Shown here one piece after another: positions 24,053-33,218 of a stretch of 64,000 bases of DNA. Made by a program: the position numbers and the translations under genes. This DNA is from CAYWKU01 sp964459325 (GTDB taxonomy: Bacteria; RBG-13-61-14; CAYWKU01). The stretch covers positions 13,731 to 77,730 of the forward strand of contig CAYWKU010000016.1 of assembly GCA_964459325.1 (NCBI GenBank). The letters are read 5' to 3'. Each line of letters opens with the position of its first letter. Position 1 is the stretch's first letter. The notes beneath the pieces were generated by a model. The model was not told where the DNA came from, did not search any database, and saw only the letters and a list, made by a program, of their open reading frames with translations.

Positions 24053-26586
24053 TGGCCAACTCCAGGATAAGCGATGATATGAAGCCTTTCAGGCGGGGGA
24101 AAAGCAAATCCGCCGCACGATTATGGGGAATGGTGGAAATTGACCCCTTCCTGCTTAAACCCGGCTTCCAGAAGTGGGTGCTGCTGGTACTGGTCTCCCT
24201 GGTCATCGCCGTCCTGTTCCGCTACCCGAGCGTGGAGAGCCGGGAGTTTCGCGATTACGAGGTGGGGGACATAGCTCAGGAAGACGTGTTCGCTCCCCGC
24301 GACATCCTCATGGTCGACGAAGCGGCCACCGAAAGTAAACGCCGGCAAGCCGCGGAAGAAACGTGGCCGGTATTCGACTACGACGCGGATTTCGCTAAAA
24401 ACGCCGTAAACCGCGTGCATGAAGCATTTCAAATAGCCCGGGATTTCTATAGTCGCGAGTGGGATTGGGAGCAGGCCGAAGCCAATCGGGTCAAGCTGAT
24501 GCGGGAAATGGGCCGTAGCAACGCAGCCGATGCCATTCCTTTCATACCCGACGAGGATTATACTGAGCGGGAAGCGGAGCTGCGCCGCCGTTTTGCGGAA
24601 ACCCTTTCCGGGGACGAAGGAAAACCCCTCGAAATTACCGACAGGATGTGGAGCGATTTTAAAAAGGACCACTTCAGCGAGAAAACGGAGAATAAAATCT
24701 CCACGCTTCTTCTGCAGGTCCTGAACGAAGGAGTGGCGCCCTCAAAGGACGACCTTCCCACCGGAGCGGGCAAAGGGATTACGGTCAGAGCACTGAGGAC
24801 CTCGGGGAAAGCCGAAGAATACCCCAAGGGCGACATTTCATCCATCCTCGGCGTGGAGGAAGCGCAAAAGCTTATCCGCGACCGCGCCCTGGCTCAGTTC
24901 GGCAGGGAAATATCGTGGTTCCTTAGAAACGCCATCGTCAAAATCGCCGCCCAACTGGTCAAGCCGAATTACACGTTCAACAAGTCGCGGACAAAAGCTG
25001 AAAAGCAGGACGCAAGCTCGTCGGCTTCACAGGTCTATATACAGATAAAGAAGGGAGAAAAAATAGTCGAGCAGGGGGAGCCCGTAACCGAAAAGACCAT
25101 GAAAAGGATTTCCATGGTGCAAGGGGGCAAGTCTCCGGGGCACGCACTGATTTATGTGGGCGGCAACTTCATGTGGATTTGCGCCCTGCTGGCTATGCTT
25201 TACACCTTCTCCTCGCGTAATATACGCAAGTTCAAGCCCTCGAACAAGGACCTCGTTCACATCGCCATTAACCTGGTGCTCATGGTGGCGATACTGAAGC
25301 TGGTCATGTCCGGGGCGGAGGAAATCGGAACCGAACAGGGCCCCTACATACTGTACATCATACCCATGATGGCGGGCGCCATGCTTATCCGGCTGGTGCT
25401 CAACTCCGAAATGGCCCTGGTTTTCTCCATAGTCTTGAGCATAATCTCGGCGGCGCTCACCGGAAGTCCGTACTACGGCATTTACGTGTTGACAGGCAGC
25501 ATAGTGGGCGCCGAAGCGGTCGGGCAGGCCAAGACCCGCAGCGAGCTTGCAAAGGCCGGCCTGGTTACAGGCGCGGCCAACATTTTCGTGGTGCTGGCGA
25601 TAGCGCTCGTGCAGGGCGAATTCGCAGGGCCACTCACTTTCTATAACTCCCTGCTGGCGCTGGGCGGCGGGCTTATAGCGAGCTTCTTCGTGCTCGGTTT
25701 CGCGCCGCTGGTGGAAAATCTCTTCGGGTACGTGACCGACATCCGACTTCTGGAACTCGCCAACCAGGAACATCCGCTGCTCAAGGCACTGATAATGAAC
25801 GCCCCCGGCACCTATCAGCACAGCATCACCCTGGGCATACTGTCCGAGGAAGCGGCCAAGGCCATTCACGTCAACCCGCTGCTGGTCAAAGTGGCCGCGC
25901 TTTATCACGATATAGGCAAGATGGAAAAGCCTTCCTATTTCGTGGAGAACCAAAAGGAAACCGGCAACCCTCACGAGCGGCTGAACCCCACGATGAGCAG
26001 CCTGATTATTTCCAGCCACGTCCGCTATGGAGTGGAGTTGGCCAAAATGTACCGGCTGCCGCAGATAATAGTGGACGTCATCCCGCAGCATCACGGCACC
26101 AGCCTGATGAAGTACTTTTATCACAAGGCCAGGGAGAAGGAAGACCCCGAGCTTAACCAGATAGAGGAAAAGGACTTCCGCTATCCCGGCCCGAAACCCC
26201 AAACCCGGGAAGCGGGCATCATCATGCTGGCCGACAGCGTCGAGGCCGCCGCCAGGTCCCTGCCCGAGCCCACGCCGGCAAAGCTGCGCAACCAGGTAAA
26301 AAAAATCATAGGAAATATATTCAGCGACGGCCAGCTCGATGAGTGCGAGTTGACACTCAAGGACTTAAACGCCATCGCGGAAGCGTTCATCAACGTGCTT
26401 ACCAGCATGTATCATTCACGGCCCGAGTATCCCGAAATGTCTGCCACTGCCGCGAAAACGGACGAAGGAAGGAAGAAAGTTGGCAATCAGAATCCGCCGA
26501 GAGAAGGTTCCGATGAAAGCGGACGCGAGGGAAAGGGAGAGAATTCGAAGAAGGGTAAAGAAGGTCCTGTCCGTTCTGGGGTTTGA
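24052..26586 (+). CDS. 7TM-HD family phosphohydrolase, PgpH-like c-di-AMP phosphodiesterase
   Basis: The 844-residue protein has the YqfF/PgpH layout: an N-terminal membrane segment (about residues 42-60), a large extracytoplasmic 7TMR-HDED domain, a cluster of about seven membrane segments (about 365-590) and a cytoplasmic HD domain (HSITLGILSEEAAK, ALYHDIGKMEKPSYF, PQHHGT). In Listeria and relatives PgpH hydrolyses c-di-AMP. A diadenylate cyclase is encoded at 42.5 kb, which supports that function. The GTG start overlaps the PhoH stop by 1 base. The 3' end overlaps ybeY by 107 bases and encodes a hydrophilic, poorly conserved tail. Confidence 0.88.
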   Translation: MANSRISDDMKPFRRGKSKSAARLWGMVEIDPFLLKPGFQKWVLLVLVSLVIAVLFRYPSVESREFRDYEVGDIAQEDVFAPRDILMVDEAATESKRRQAAEETWPVFDYDADFAKNAVNRVHEAFQIARDFYSREWDWEQAEANRVKLMREMGRSNAADAIPFIPDEDYTEREAELRRRFAETLSGDEGKPLEITDRMWSDFKKDHFSEKTENKISTLLLQVLNEGVAPSKDDLPTGAGKGITVRALRTSGKAEEYPKGDISSILGVEEAQKLIRDRALAQFGREISWFLRNAIVKIAAQLVKPNYTFNKSRTKAEKQDASSSASQVYIQIKKGEKIVEQGEPVTEKTMKRISMVQGGKSPGHALIYVGGNFMWICALLAMLYTFSSRNIRKFKPSNKDLVHIAINLVLMVAILKLVMSGAEEIGTEQGPYILYIIPMMAGAMLIRLVLNSEMALVFSIVLSIISAALTGSPYYGIYVLTGSIVGAEAVGQAKTRSELAKAGLVTGAANIFVVLAIALVQGEFAGPLTFYNSLLALGGGLIASFFVLGFAPLVENLFGYVTDIRLLELANQEHPLLKALIMNAPGTYQHSITLGILSEEAAKAIHVNPLLVKVAALYHDIGKMEKPSYFVENQKETGNPHERLNPTMSSLIISSHVRYGVELAKMYRLPQIIVDVIPQHHGTSLMKYFYHKAREKEDPELNQIEEKDFRYPGPKPQTREAGIIMLADSVEAAARSLPEPTPAKLRNQVKKIIGNIFSDGQLDECELTLKDLNAIAEAFINVLTSMYHSRPEYPEMSATAAKTDEGRKKVGNQNPPREGSDESGREGKGENSKKGKEGPVRSGV

Positions 26587-26878
26587 AGAAGTCGAGTTAA
26601 GTGTCATAATTACCAGTCCCGGGCGCATGAAAGAAATGAACGTTAAGTGGCGCGGCAAAGACAAGCCCGCGCGAATACTTTCCTTTCCGCAAGGCCCTTC
26701 GCCCGGTCCCGTTTACGTGCTGGGAGATATTGCTATAAACGGCGGCGAAGTTAAATTCCCCGACCGGTTGCTGGTTCACGGAATTCTGCACCTTTTGGGC
26801 TACGAGCACGATACGCAGGAAAATTATCGCATGATGCGGGAAAAGGAGAAGGAGGTGTTGAAAACCCTCGGCGCCTGA
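26480..26878 (+). CDS. ybeY: Endoribonuclease YbeY, rRNA maturation factor
   Basis: YbeY is a zinc-dependent RNase needed for 16S rRNA 3' processing and ribosome quality control. The signature H-G-I-L-H-L-L-G-Y-E-H-D provides the three zinc-ligand histidines. The TTG start at 26480 is preferred because GAAGGAAGG lies 5-12 bases before it and MAIRIRR is a typical N-terminus; the ATG at 26513 is the alternative. This start places 107 bases inside the upstream HD gene. Length is 132 residues. Confidence 0.9.
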   Translation: MAIRIRREKVPMKADARERERIRRRVKKVLSVLGFEEVELSVIITSPGRMKEMNVKWRGKDKPARILSFPQGPSPGPVYVLGDIAINGGEVKFPDRLLVHGILHLLGYEHDTQENYRMMREKEKEVLKTLGA

Positions 26879-26900
26879 ACGCCACTCCGGGCCTTCATCG

Positions 26901-26925
26901 GGCCGGCCTCGAGGGCCGGCCTTTT
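26901..26925 (+). terminator. Strong hairpin terminator after ybeY
   Basis: GGCCGGCC (26901-26908) pairs with GGCCGGCC (26914-26921) across a TCGAG loop and is followed by TTTT. It lies only 16 bases before lnt, so it may attenuate rather than fully stop transcription. Confidence 0.6.
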
Positions 26926-26940
26926 GATGATATGTGAACG

Positions 26941-28515
26941 ATGATGAAAAGCGCATGGACAAAATATGCCTCGGCCGCGCTGGCGGGATGCCTGCTCACA
27001 CTGGCCCAACCCCTGCCTTGGGAAGTGAACTTCGGCTTCCTGGCATGGGTGGCCTTAGTACCGCTGGTTATTCCACTGAGAGGAGCATCTCAGGGCCGGC
27101 GCTTCGCAATCGGCGCGATAGCGGGCGGAATTCATTACCTGACAAGCCTCTACTGGCTGATGGGCACCCTCAACACCTACGGAAACCTTAACCTGCCGGG
27201 CAGCATTTTCACCGCCCTCCTGCTGATGGCGCTTCAGGCGGCATATTTCATACTGGTGGCGGTAATACTCGGGAAGCTATCGGACCATGCCCCGCGCCTT
27301 CCGCTGGCGGCCTCCCTGCCGCTTTTGTGGGTTACCATGGAGTTTTTGCGCGCCACCTTCCCCTTCGGCGGTTTTCCCTGGGCGTTGCTCGGATACAGCC
27401 AGGGGGAGTACACTCACCTGGCGCAGGCGGCGGACATCGGCGGGGTCTACCTAGTGAGCTTCGCAGTGGCCCTCGTAAACGGAGCAATCTCCGACCTGGT
27501 CGAAAAGCTGGGCGCAAAAACCGACCCCCTCCCCTGGAGGTCGGTGGCGGCGGCGATGATACTGATAGCTGCCATGTTCGCATACGGAACATGGCGCGTA
27601 TCCGAAGTAAAGAGCAGAATGCAAAAATCCGACCCCGTAAAGGTCGCCGTCCTTCAGGGAGACATCCGGCAGGACATGAAATGGGACAGTGACACTGCCG
27701 GGTTTATCATAAACCGCTACATGGAGCTTCATAACAAAGCCGTCCGGGAGGGCGCGCGGTTGATTGTGTGGCCGGAGGCCGCTCTGCCGTTCGCTCTGGA
27801 GAGGCACATGGAGGGGTTGAGGCTTACCGCAAGGCTCAGGGACATGGGAGTGTACAGCCTCGTTGGCAGCGTAGACTTCCACTACGAAAATCGGAGGAGG
27901 AAGTTTACCAACAGCGCGTATCTTATCGGCCCCGACGGAATTGAGGGAAAGTATTCAAAGATTCACCTGGTGCCGTTCGGCGAGTATATTCCCTTCGTCA
28001 AGTACCTGGGATTCGTAGACAAAATAGTAAAGGGCGCGGCCGGGAACTTCAGCGCCGGGGAAGAAATCGAAGTTTTCAAAGTTCCGCAAGGCGAATTCGG
28101 GGTGATAATATGTTACGAGGCCATTTACGGAAACCTCACCCGGAAGTTCAGTAAAAACGGCGCGGGGTTGCTCGTCAATATCACCAACGACGCCTGGTTC
28201 GGAGACACCAGCGCGCCGAGACAACACCTGGCAATGGCCGCATTCCGATGCATCGAGAACCACGTATGGATGGCCAGGGCCGCTAATACGGGAATCTCGG
28301 CCTTCATAGACCCGCTGGGCAGAGTAAAGGAGCGGACTAAGCTGTTTACTCCCGCTTTGCCGGTCATGAATGTTTCTTTCATGCCCGGCGTAACTCCCTA
28401 CGCCGCCGTCGGCGACTTATTCCTCTACGCGGTAGTGGTTATTTGCATCGCGGTGTGCACTTGGGTATTTTTAAAAAGCAAAAAAGGAAAGATGGCAAAT
28501 GAAACAGGAAACTAA
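26941..28515 (+). CDS. lnt: Apolipoprotein N-acyltransferase
   Basis: Lnt adds the third acyl chain to lipoproteins in the inner membrane before Lol sorting. The 524-residue protein has several N-terminal membrane segments, then a nitrilase-type periplasmic domain with the Glu-Lys-Cys triad: WPEAALPF, YSKIHLVPFGEY and V-I-I-C-Y-E. A final membrane segment lies near residue 490. The stop lies inside the start of prfB (17-base overlap). Confidence 0.93.
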   Translation: MMKSAWTKYASAALAGCLLTLAQPLPWEVNFGFLAWVALVPLVIPLRGASQGRRFAIGAIAGGIHYLTSLYWLMGTLNTYGNLNLPGSIFTALLLMALQAAYFILVAVILGKLSDHAPRLPLAASLPLLWVTMEFLRATFPFGGFPWALLGYSQGEYTHLAQAADIGGVYLVSFAVALVNGAISDLVEKLGAKTDPLPWRSVAAAMILIAAMFAYGTWRVSEVKSRMQKSDPVKVAVLQGDIRQDMKWDSDTAGFIINRYMELHNKAVREGARLIVWPEAALPFALERHMEGLRLTARLRDMGVYSLVGSVDFHYENRRRKFTNSAYLIGPDGIEGKYSKIHLVPFGEYIPFVKYLGFVDKIVKGAAGNFSAGEEIEVFKVPQGEFGVIICYEAIYGNLTRKFSKNGAGLLVNITNDAWFGDTSAPRQHLAMAAFRCIENHVWMARAANTGISAFIDPLGRVKERTKLFTPALPVMNVSFMPGVTPYAAVGDLFLYAVVVICIAVCTWVFLKSKKGKMANETGN

Positions 28516-29615
28516 GACCGATACTCCTCCCCGGGCGAACGCCTTGCGCAAGCGCATGGCGGAGCTCGGGGAGCGCCTTTGACATAGCCGGAACCCGCGA
28601 AAGGCTGACCGAGCTTAACGAGGCCATGAGCCGGCCCGACTTCTGGAACAATCCGGAAGAAGCACGCGACGTAACCCGGGAACGAACCCGGATAATGGCC
28701 ACCCTCGACGAATACGACAAGGCCTCGAAACTACTGGAAGACGCCGAGGTGCTGCAGGAGCTGGCCGAAGAGGAAAACGACGAGTCCTCCGCAAAGGAGG
28801 CCGGCCTCCAGTTGGAAAAGGTGGCCCGCGAGCTGGACAGGATGGAGTTCCAGCTCATGCTCGGCGGCGAGCACGATATATCCGACGCCATACTCAGCAT
28901 CAACGCCGGCGCCGGGGGCACAGAAGCCCAGGACTGGGCGGAAATGCTCCTGAGAATGTACCTGCGATGGGCCGAGAGGCACGATTATAAAACCAATATC
29001 GTGGACATTCTCGCAGGAACCGAGGCCGGAATTCAGAGCGTTACGGTGGAAATCAGCGGAGCTTACGCTTACGGCTACATGAAGGCGGAGGTGGGAGTGC
29101 ATCGGCTGGTCAGAATAAGTCCCTTCGACGCTTCCAAGCGGCGGCATACGTCGTTCGCAAGCGTGTTCGTCATTCCGGACGTCGAGCATGACGTGGACGT
29201 GGAAATTCGCGACGAGGATTTGCGAGTGGATACTTACCGGGCCGGCGGGCACGGCGGACAGCACGTAAACAAGACCGACAGCGCCGTCAGGATAACTCAC
29301 ATTCCCTCCGGCATAGTTGTGCAGTGCCAGAACGAAAGGAGCCAGCACAAAAACCGCGCTACCGCCATGAGGATTCTCAAGGCGAGACTGTACCAGATGG
29401 AAATGGAAAAGAAGGCCAGGGAGATGGACAAGCTCCACTCGGATAAAAAGGACATAGATTTCGGCAGCCAGATTCGCTCCTATGTACTTCATCCGTACCG
29501 CATGGTCAAAGACCACAGAACAGGCACGGAAACGGGAAACGCGGACGCCATACTCGACGGAGATATTGATACTTTCATAGAAAAATATCTCATGGAGTAC
29601 GCCGGAGAGGCTTAA
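28499..29615 (+). CDS. prfB: Peptide chain release factor 2 with programmed +1 frameshift
   Basis: RF2 terminates translation at UGA and UAA. The start at 28499 gives 27 codons ending CTT, then an in-frame TGA at 28580-28582. Ribosomes must slip +1 on CTT-TGA-C to enter the main frame (from GAC at 28581), giving about 371 residues. An internal Shine-Dalgarno-like GGGGAG lies three bases before CTT, exactly as in the classic autoregulated prfB site. The main frame has the stop-recognition motif SPF (RISPFDASKRR) and the catalytic GGQ (AGGHGGQHVNKTDS). The coordinates span both frames. Confidence 0.95.
28571..28583 (+). promoter_or_regulatory. prfB programmed frameshift site
   Basis: CTTTGAC at 28577-28583 is the canonical slippery stop, and the Shine-Dalgarno-like GGGGAG directly precedes CGC CTT. 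Low RF2 makes the ribosome pause at UGA and shift, so RF2 controls its own synthesis. Confidence 0.9.
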
Positions 29616-29667
29616 GGCGCCGCAAAATGCCCGCACAAACCGCCAATTCGATTCGAAGGTGAAAGCG

Positions 29668-31140
29668 ATGGAAAACCCGCTCATCTCCGAGCGACTGAAA
29701 AAGCTCGAACAACAAAAGGAACTGGGAGAGAAACCCTTCCGGAACGATTTTTCACCCAACGCCCGGATAGGCCAAATAACCGAAAAATATGCCGATTACG
29801 ACCGGGAAGCTCTGGAGCAGGCGCCGAAGCGCTATGCGGTGGCCGGCAGAATCATGAGAATTAACCGCTTCGGGAAGGCCCTTTTCGCCGACGTGGTGGA
29901 TGAGACCGGCAGGATTCAGATTTTTCTCCAGAAAAAAACGCTGGGAGACGAAGGTTACGAGCGGGCCCGCCTTCTGGACATCGGAGATATTGTCGGCGTC
30001 ATAGGCCCTCTCACCCGCACCAAAACCGGCGAACTCACCATAATCGTGGAAAAATGCGACCTGCTTACCAAAAATATGAGGCCCCTTCCCGAAAAATGGC
30101 ACGGGCTGCGCGACGTGGAGATAAGGTACAGGCAGCGCTACGTGGACCTTATCGCCAACCCGGAGGCGAAGGAAATATTCCGAAAGAGAGCCGCCGCCAT
30201 AAGCACCATCCGCCGCTTCCTGGAAGAGCGGGGTTACATCGAGCTGGAAACCCCGGTCATGCACCGGATTCCCGGCGGCGCCCTGGCGAAACCGTTCGTA
30301 ACCCATCACAACGTGCTCGATATAGACCTGTACATGCGCGTGGCCACCGAGCTTTACCTCAAAAGGCTGGTGGTCGGCGGCTTTGAAAAGGTTTACGAGC
30401 TGGGACGGGTATTCCGCAACGAGGGGATAAGCTCGTGGCACAACCCGGAATTTACCCTGCTCGAATTCTACCAGGCTTATTCGGACATGAACGACCTTGT
30501 GACGCTCACCGAAGAGCTTTTCCATCGACTCGCCGTGGAAGTGGCGGGTTCGGAAAAAATTACATTCCTCGGCAAGGAAGTGAACCTCACACCGCCTTTC
30601 GAGAAGCTGGATATGCGCGAGGCGCTTATAAAATACGGAATTGTCGACGAAAACGGGCTTTCCGACGAGCGGAAGTTGCGAGGGAAGGCCGAAGCTTACG
30701 GGGAAGTTGAAGGCAAAAGCATCGGAGAGCTTATTTTCCGGATATACGAGCATGCCCTCGAGTCCGACCTTACCGGCCCGGTCTTCATAACCGGATTTCC
30801 GGTCGAAGTAAGTCCGCTTTCCCGCAGAAACGATGAAGACCCCACAATTGTTGACCGCTTTGAATTGATTATCGGGGGCAAGGAGTTTGCCAACGCATTC
30901 AGCGAGCTGAACGACCCGATGGACCAGAGGAAACGTTTCGAGGAGCAGGTTGCGGCGGGCGGCGAAGAAAATCCGCGTGAAGTTGACGAGGACTTTTTGC
31001 GCGCCCTCGAGGTGGGCATGCCGCCTACCGCAGGGGAAGGTATCGGAATTGACCGGCTGGTCATGCTTTTGACGGGAGCCGATTCCATCCGGGAAGTCAT
31101 TCCATTTCCCCTGCTCAGGCCGGAGGCTAAAACCTCTTGA
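29668..31140 (+). CDS. lysS: Lysyl-tRNA synthetase, class II
   Basis: This enzyme charges tRNA-Lys. The ATG at 29668 is chosen because GAAGGTG lies 6 bases upstream; a GTG at 29659 would sit within that ribosome site. The 490-residue protein has the N-terminal OB-fold anticodon domain (VAGRIMRINRFGKALFADV), class II motif 2 (FRNEGISSWHNPEF) and motif 3 (GEGIGIDRLVMLLTG). It follows prfB, a common arrangement, and its stop overlaps the TTG start of the lolC-type gene. Confidence 0.95.
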   Translation: MENPLISERLKKLEQQKELGEKPFRNDFSPNARIGQITEKYADYDREALEQAPKRYAVAGRIMRINRFGKALFADVVDETGRIQIFLQKKTLGDEGYERARLLDIGDIVGVIGPLTRTKTGELTIIVEKCDLLTKNMRPLPEKWHGLRDVEIRYRQRYVDLIANPEAKEIFRKRAAAISTIRRFLEERGYIELETPVMHRIPGGALAKPFVTHHNVLDIDLYMRVATELYLKRLVVGGFEKVYELGRVFRNEGISSWHNPEFTLLEFYQAYSDMNDLVTLTEELFHRLAVEVAGSEKITFLGKEVNLTPPFEKLDMREALIKYGIVDENGLSDERKLRGKAEAYGEVEGKSIGELIFRIYEHALESDLTGPVFITGFPVEVSPLSRRNDEDPTIVDRFELIIGGKEFANAFSELNDPMDQRKRFEEQVAAGGEENPREVDEDFLRALEVGMPPTAGEGIGIDRLVMLLTGADSIREVIPFPLLRPEAKTS

Positions 31141-32480
31141 AAATACTGCACTTTTTCATAGACGCCTTCCTGGAATACGGGAACGAGTTTTTCTGGGTGT
31201 GGACAGCCGTTCACGCCGCTCTGGGCGTTTATCTTACCTGGCGGCTGAAGCCTTACGAGGTGTTCATAGCGCTTCGTTACCTGAAAAGCCGCCGAAAACA
31301 GATGGTTATCAGCTTCATTACCGTGCTCAGCGTTCTCGGCGTGGCCCTGGGCGTCGCCGCGCTCATAGCCGTGCTCGGCGGAATGACCGGATTCGAAAAG
31401 GACATAAGAGCCAAAATCCTGGGCGCAAACAGCCAGATAAGCGTAATCAAGTACGAGGAAGGTATCTCCGACTGGCGCAAGCTGGAAAGAGAGTTGCTAA
31501 ACATGAAAGAAATTACTGCTGCCAGTCCATACCTTGAGCAACAGGTTCTGGCAATGAAACAAGACCGCAGCTACGGCATAATTTACAGGGGTATCGACAC
31601 CGAATCGGCGCCCCGGGTGATAGACATCCGGCGTGCCTTCGAGCAGGGCGCCGGCTCGTTACAGGCATTGAGAGGAGGCGAAGACAACCCGCCGCCGATA
31701 GCCATAGGCCAGGACCTGGCGTATCGGCTGAGCGCTTACGTGGGAGATGAAATAAGTATACTCAACCCCCAGGGAGCGCTCGGGCCCATCGGAATCCGCC
31801 CGGAAGTCGGTCGATACCGGGTAGCGGGCATATTCAAGTTCGGATTCTGGGAAGTGGACGCCAACGTGGCCTTTGCCGACCTGAAGGAAGCTCAGCGCTT
31901 CCTGAGAACCGGGGACAAAGTCACAGGGCTGGAGCTGAAAATCGCCGACCCGATGAATGTGAAGTCGATTGCAGAAAAAATCCGCGACCAACTGGATTAT
32001 CCCTTCATTGTCAGGGACTGGGAGGAGATAAACAAGCCGCTGTTCAGCGCCCTGAAGCTGGAGCGGGTGCTCAGCGCCTGGGTGCTGGGAATAATGGTGG
32101 TGGTGGCGGGCTTTTCCATAGTTATCACGCTTATTTTGCTGGTGATGGAAAAGTATCGGGATATAGCGGTGCTCAAAACTATGGGCGCAGGCGAGTTCGG
32201 GATAATGAGCATATTTCTGCTCCACGGCCTGCTGGTGGGGTTGGTAGGCACGGGTCTGGGCGTTATCATGGGCGGCGGGCTTGTTTTGAGCCAGAAATAT
32301 TTCCACTGGATAACTCTTGACCCGTCGGTCTATTACATCAGCTATCTCCCGGTGGATATAAGTGCCCTGGATATATTCAAAATCACGGTGTTTGCGCTGA
32401 GCATGACATTCTATGCCACGCTGTATCCTTCCCGCAAGGCGGCTGCGATGGACCCGGCGGAAGCGTTAAGGTACGAATAA
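31137..32480 (+). CDS. lolC: Lipoprotein-releasing ABC transporter permease, LolC/LolE family
   Basis: LolC/E permeases extract mature lipoproteins from the inner membrane and pass them to LolA. The family core begins at about residue 42 (FIALRYLKSRRKQMVISFITVLSVLG). Next come a large periplasmic MacB-type domain and three C-terminal membrane segments ending with the usual P-x-x-x-A-x-x-x-D-P-A-E-A-L-R-Y. The frame from TTG 31137 (overlapping the lysS stop) adds about 41 residues with an extra hydrophobic stretch; GTG 31260 would give the standard length but lacks a well-placed ribosome site. Only one permease is present, so it may act as a homodimer with LolD. Confidence 0.88.
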   Translation: MKILHFFIDAFLEYGNEFFWVWTAVHAALGVYLTWRLKPYEVFIALRYLKSRRKQMVISFITVLSVLGVALGVAALIAVLGGMTGFEKDIRAKILGANSQISVIKYEEGISDWRKLERELLNMKEITAASPYLEQQVLAMKQDRSYGIIYRGIDTESAPRVIDIRRAFEQGAGSLQALRGGEDNPPPIAIGQDLAYRLSAYVGDEISILNPQGALGPIGIRPEVGRYRVAGIFKFGFWEVDANVAFADLKEAQRFLRTGDKVTGLELKIADPMNVKSIAEKIRDQLDYPFIVRDWEEINKPLFSALKLERVLSAWVLGIMVVVAGFSIVITLILLVMEKYRDIAVLKTMGAGEFGIMSIFLLHGLLVGLVGTGLGVIMGGGLVLSQKYFHWITLDPSVYYISYLPVDISALDIFKITVFALSMTFYATLYPSRKAAAMDPAEALRYE

Positions 32481-33176
32481 ATGCCCCGAATGGAAGTGGA
32501 AAACATATCAAAAACCTACAACCCCGGCACTCCGAGGGAAGTTACGGTGCTGAAAGGCGTCTCGTTTTCGGTGGATAAGGGCGAGATTATCGGAATTGTC
32601 GGCCCGTCGGGAGCGGGAAAGAGCACGTTGCTGCATATAATGGGTATGCTGGAGCGACCATCGCAAGGGTCGGTGAGGTTCGAGAACATGAACCCCTTCG
32701 ACCTGCCGGCCCAGAAAATGGCACTCTTCCGCAACAGTAAGCTGGGGTTCGTGTTTCAGTTCCACCACCTGCTGCCGGAGTTTACTGCGCTGGAAAACGT
32801 CATGATGCCGCTCTTAATCGCCGGGAAAACAAAAAAACAGGCAGCCGACGCGGCCATGGATATACTCGGGCAGGCGGGCCTCGAGCACAGGCTTACTCAC
32901 CGCCCTACCGAGCTCAGCGGCGGGGAGCAACAAAGGGTGGCCGTGGCAAGGGCGGTGGTTCATCAGCCGGAGGTCATACTGGCCGACGAGCCTACGGGAA
33001 ACCTTGACCTCACCACCGGCGACAGGATTTTTGACCTGCTGGTCAATTTAAACAAATCCAGAAACATTACCCTTATTGTCGTCACTCACAGCTCTCAAGT
33101 GGCGGAAAAAATGGAAAGGATACTCCAACTGGCCGACGGGGAACTAATCGGAGGAAAGGATTCGCCGAGCGTCTGA
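32481..33176 (+). CDS. lolD: Lipoprotein-releasing ABC transporter ATPase LolD
   Basis: The 231-residue ATPase has Walker A GPSGAGKST, the Q-loop region FQFHHLLPEFTALENVMMPL (family-specific), ABC signature ELSGGEQQRVAVARA and Walker B VILADEPTGNLD. It immediately follows the permease stop and completes a LolCD-type exporter. No LolA or LolB is in the window. Confidence 0.93.
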   Translation: MPRMEVENISKTYNPGTPREVTVLKGVSFSVDKGEIIGIVGPSGAGKSTLLHIMGMLERPSQGSVRFENMNPFDLPAQKMALFRNSKLGFVFQFHHLLPEFTALENVMMPLLIAGKTKKQAADAAMDILGQAGLEHRLTHRPTELSGGEQQRVAVARAVVHQPEVILADEPTGNLDLTTGDRIFDLLVNLNKSRNITLIVVTHSSQVAEKMERILQLADGELIGGKDSPSV

Positions 33177-33177
33177 C

Positions 33178-33206
33178 TTGTTAACAGGCCGCGATTCGGC
33201 TAGCTT
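33178..33206 (+). promoter_or_regulatory. Possible promoter ahead of bamA
   Basis: TTGTTA (33178-33183) and TAGCTT (33201-33206) are spaced by 17 bases. The -10 match is modest. It would allow bamA and the lipid A genes to be transcribed separately from lolCD. Confidence 0.35.
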
Positions 33207-33218
33207 CATTCAACTATA

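Noticed and set aside
25027..26202. 391-codon open frame antisense to the HD hydrolase
   Set aside because: No recognisable motif, and the sense strand has a full 7TM-HD protein.
28580..28582. In-frame stop in prfB as a disabling mutation or sequencing error
   Set aside because: The stop sits in the exact CTT-TGA-C frameshift context with an internal Shine-Dalgarno-like sequence, so it is regulatory.
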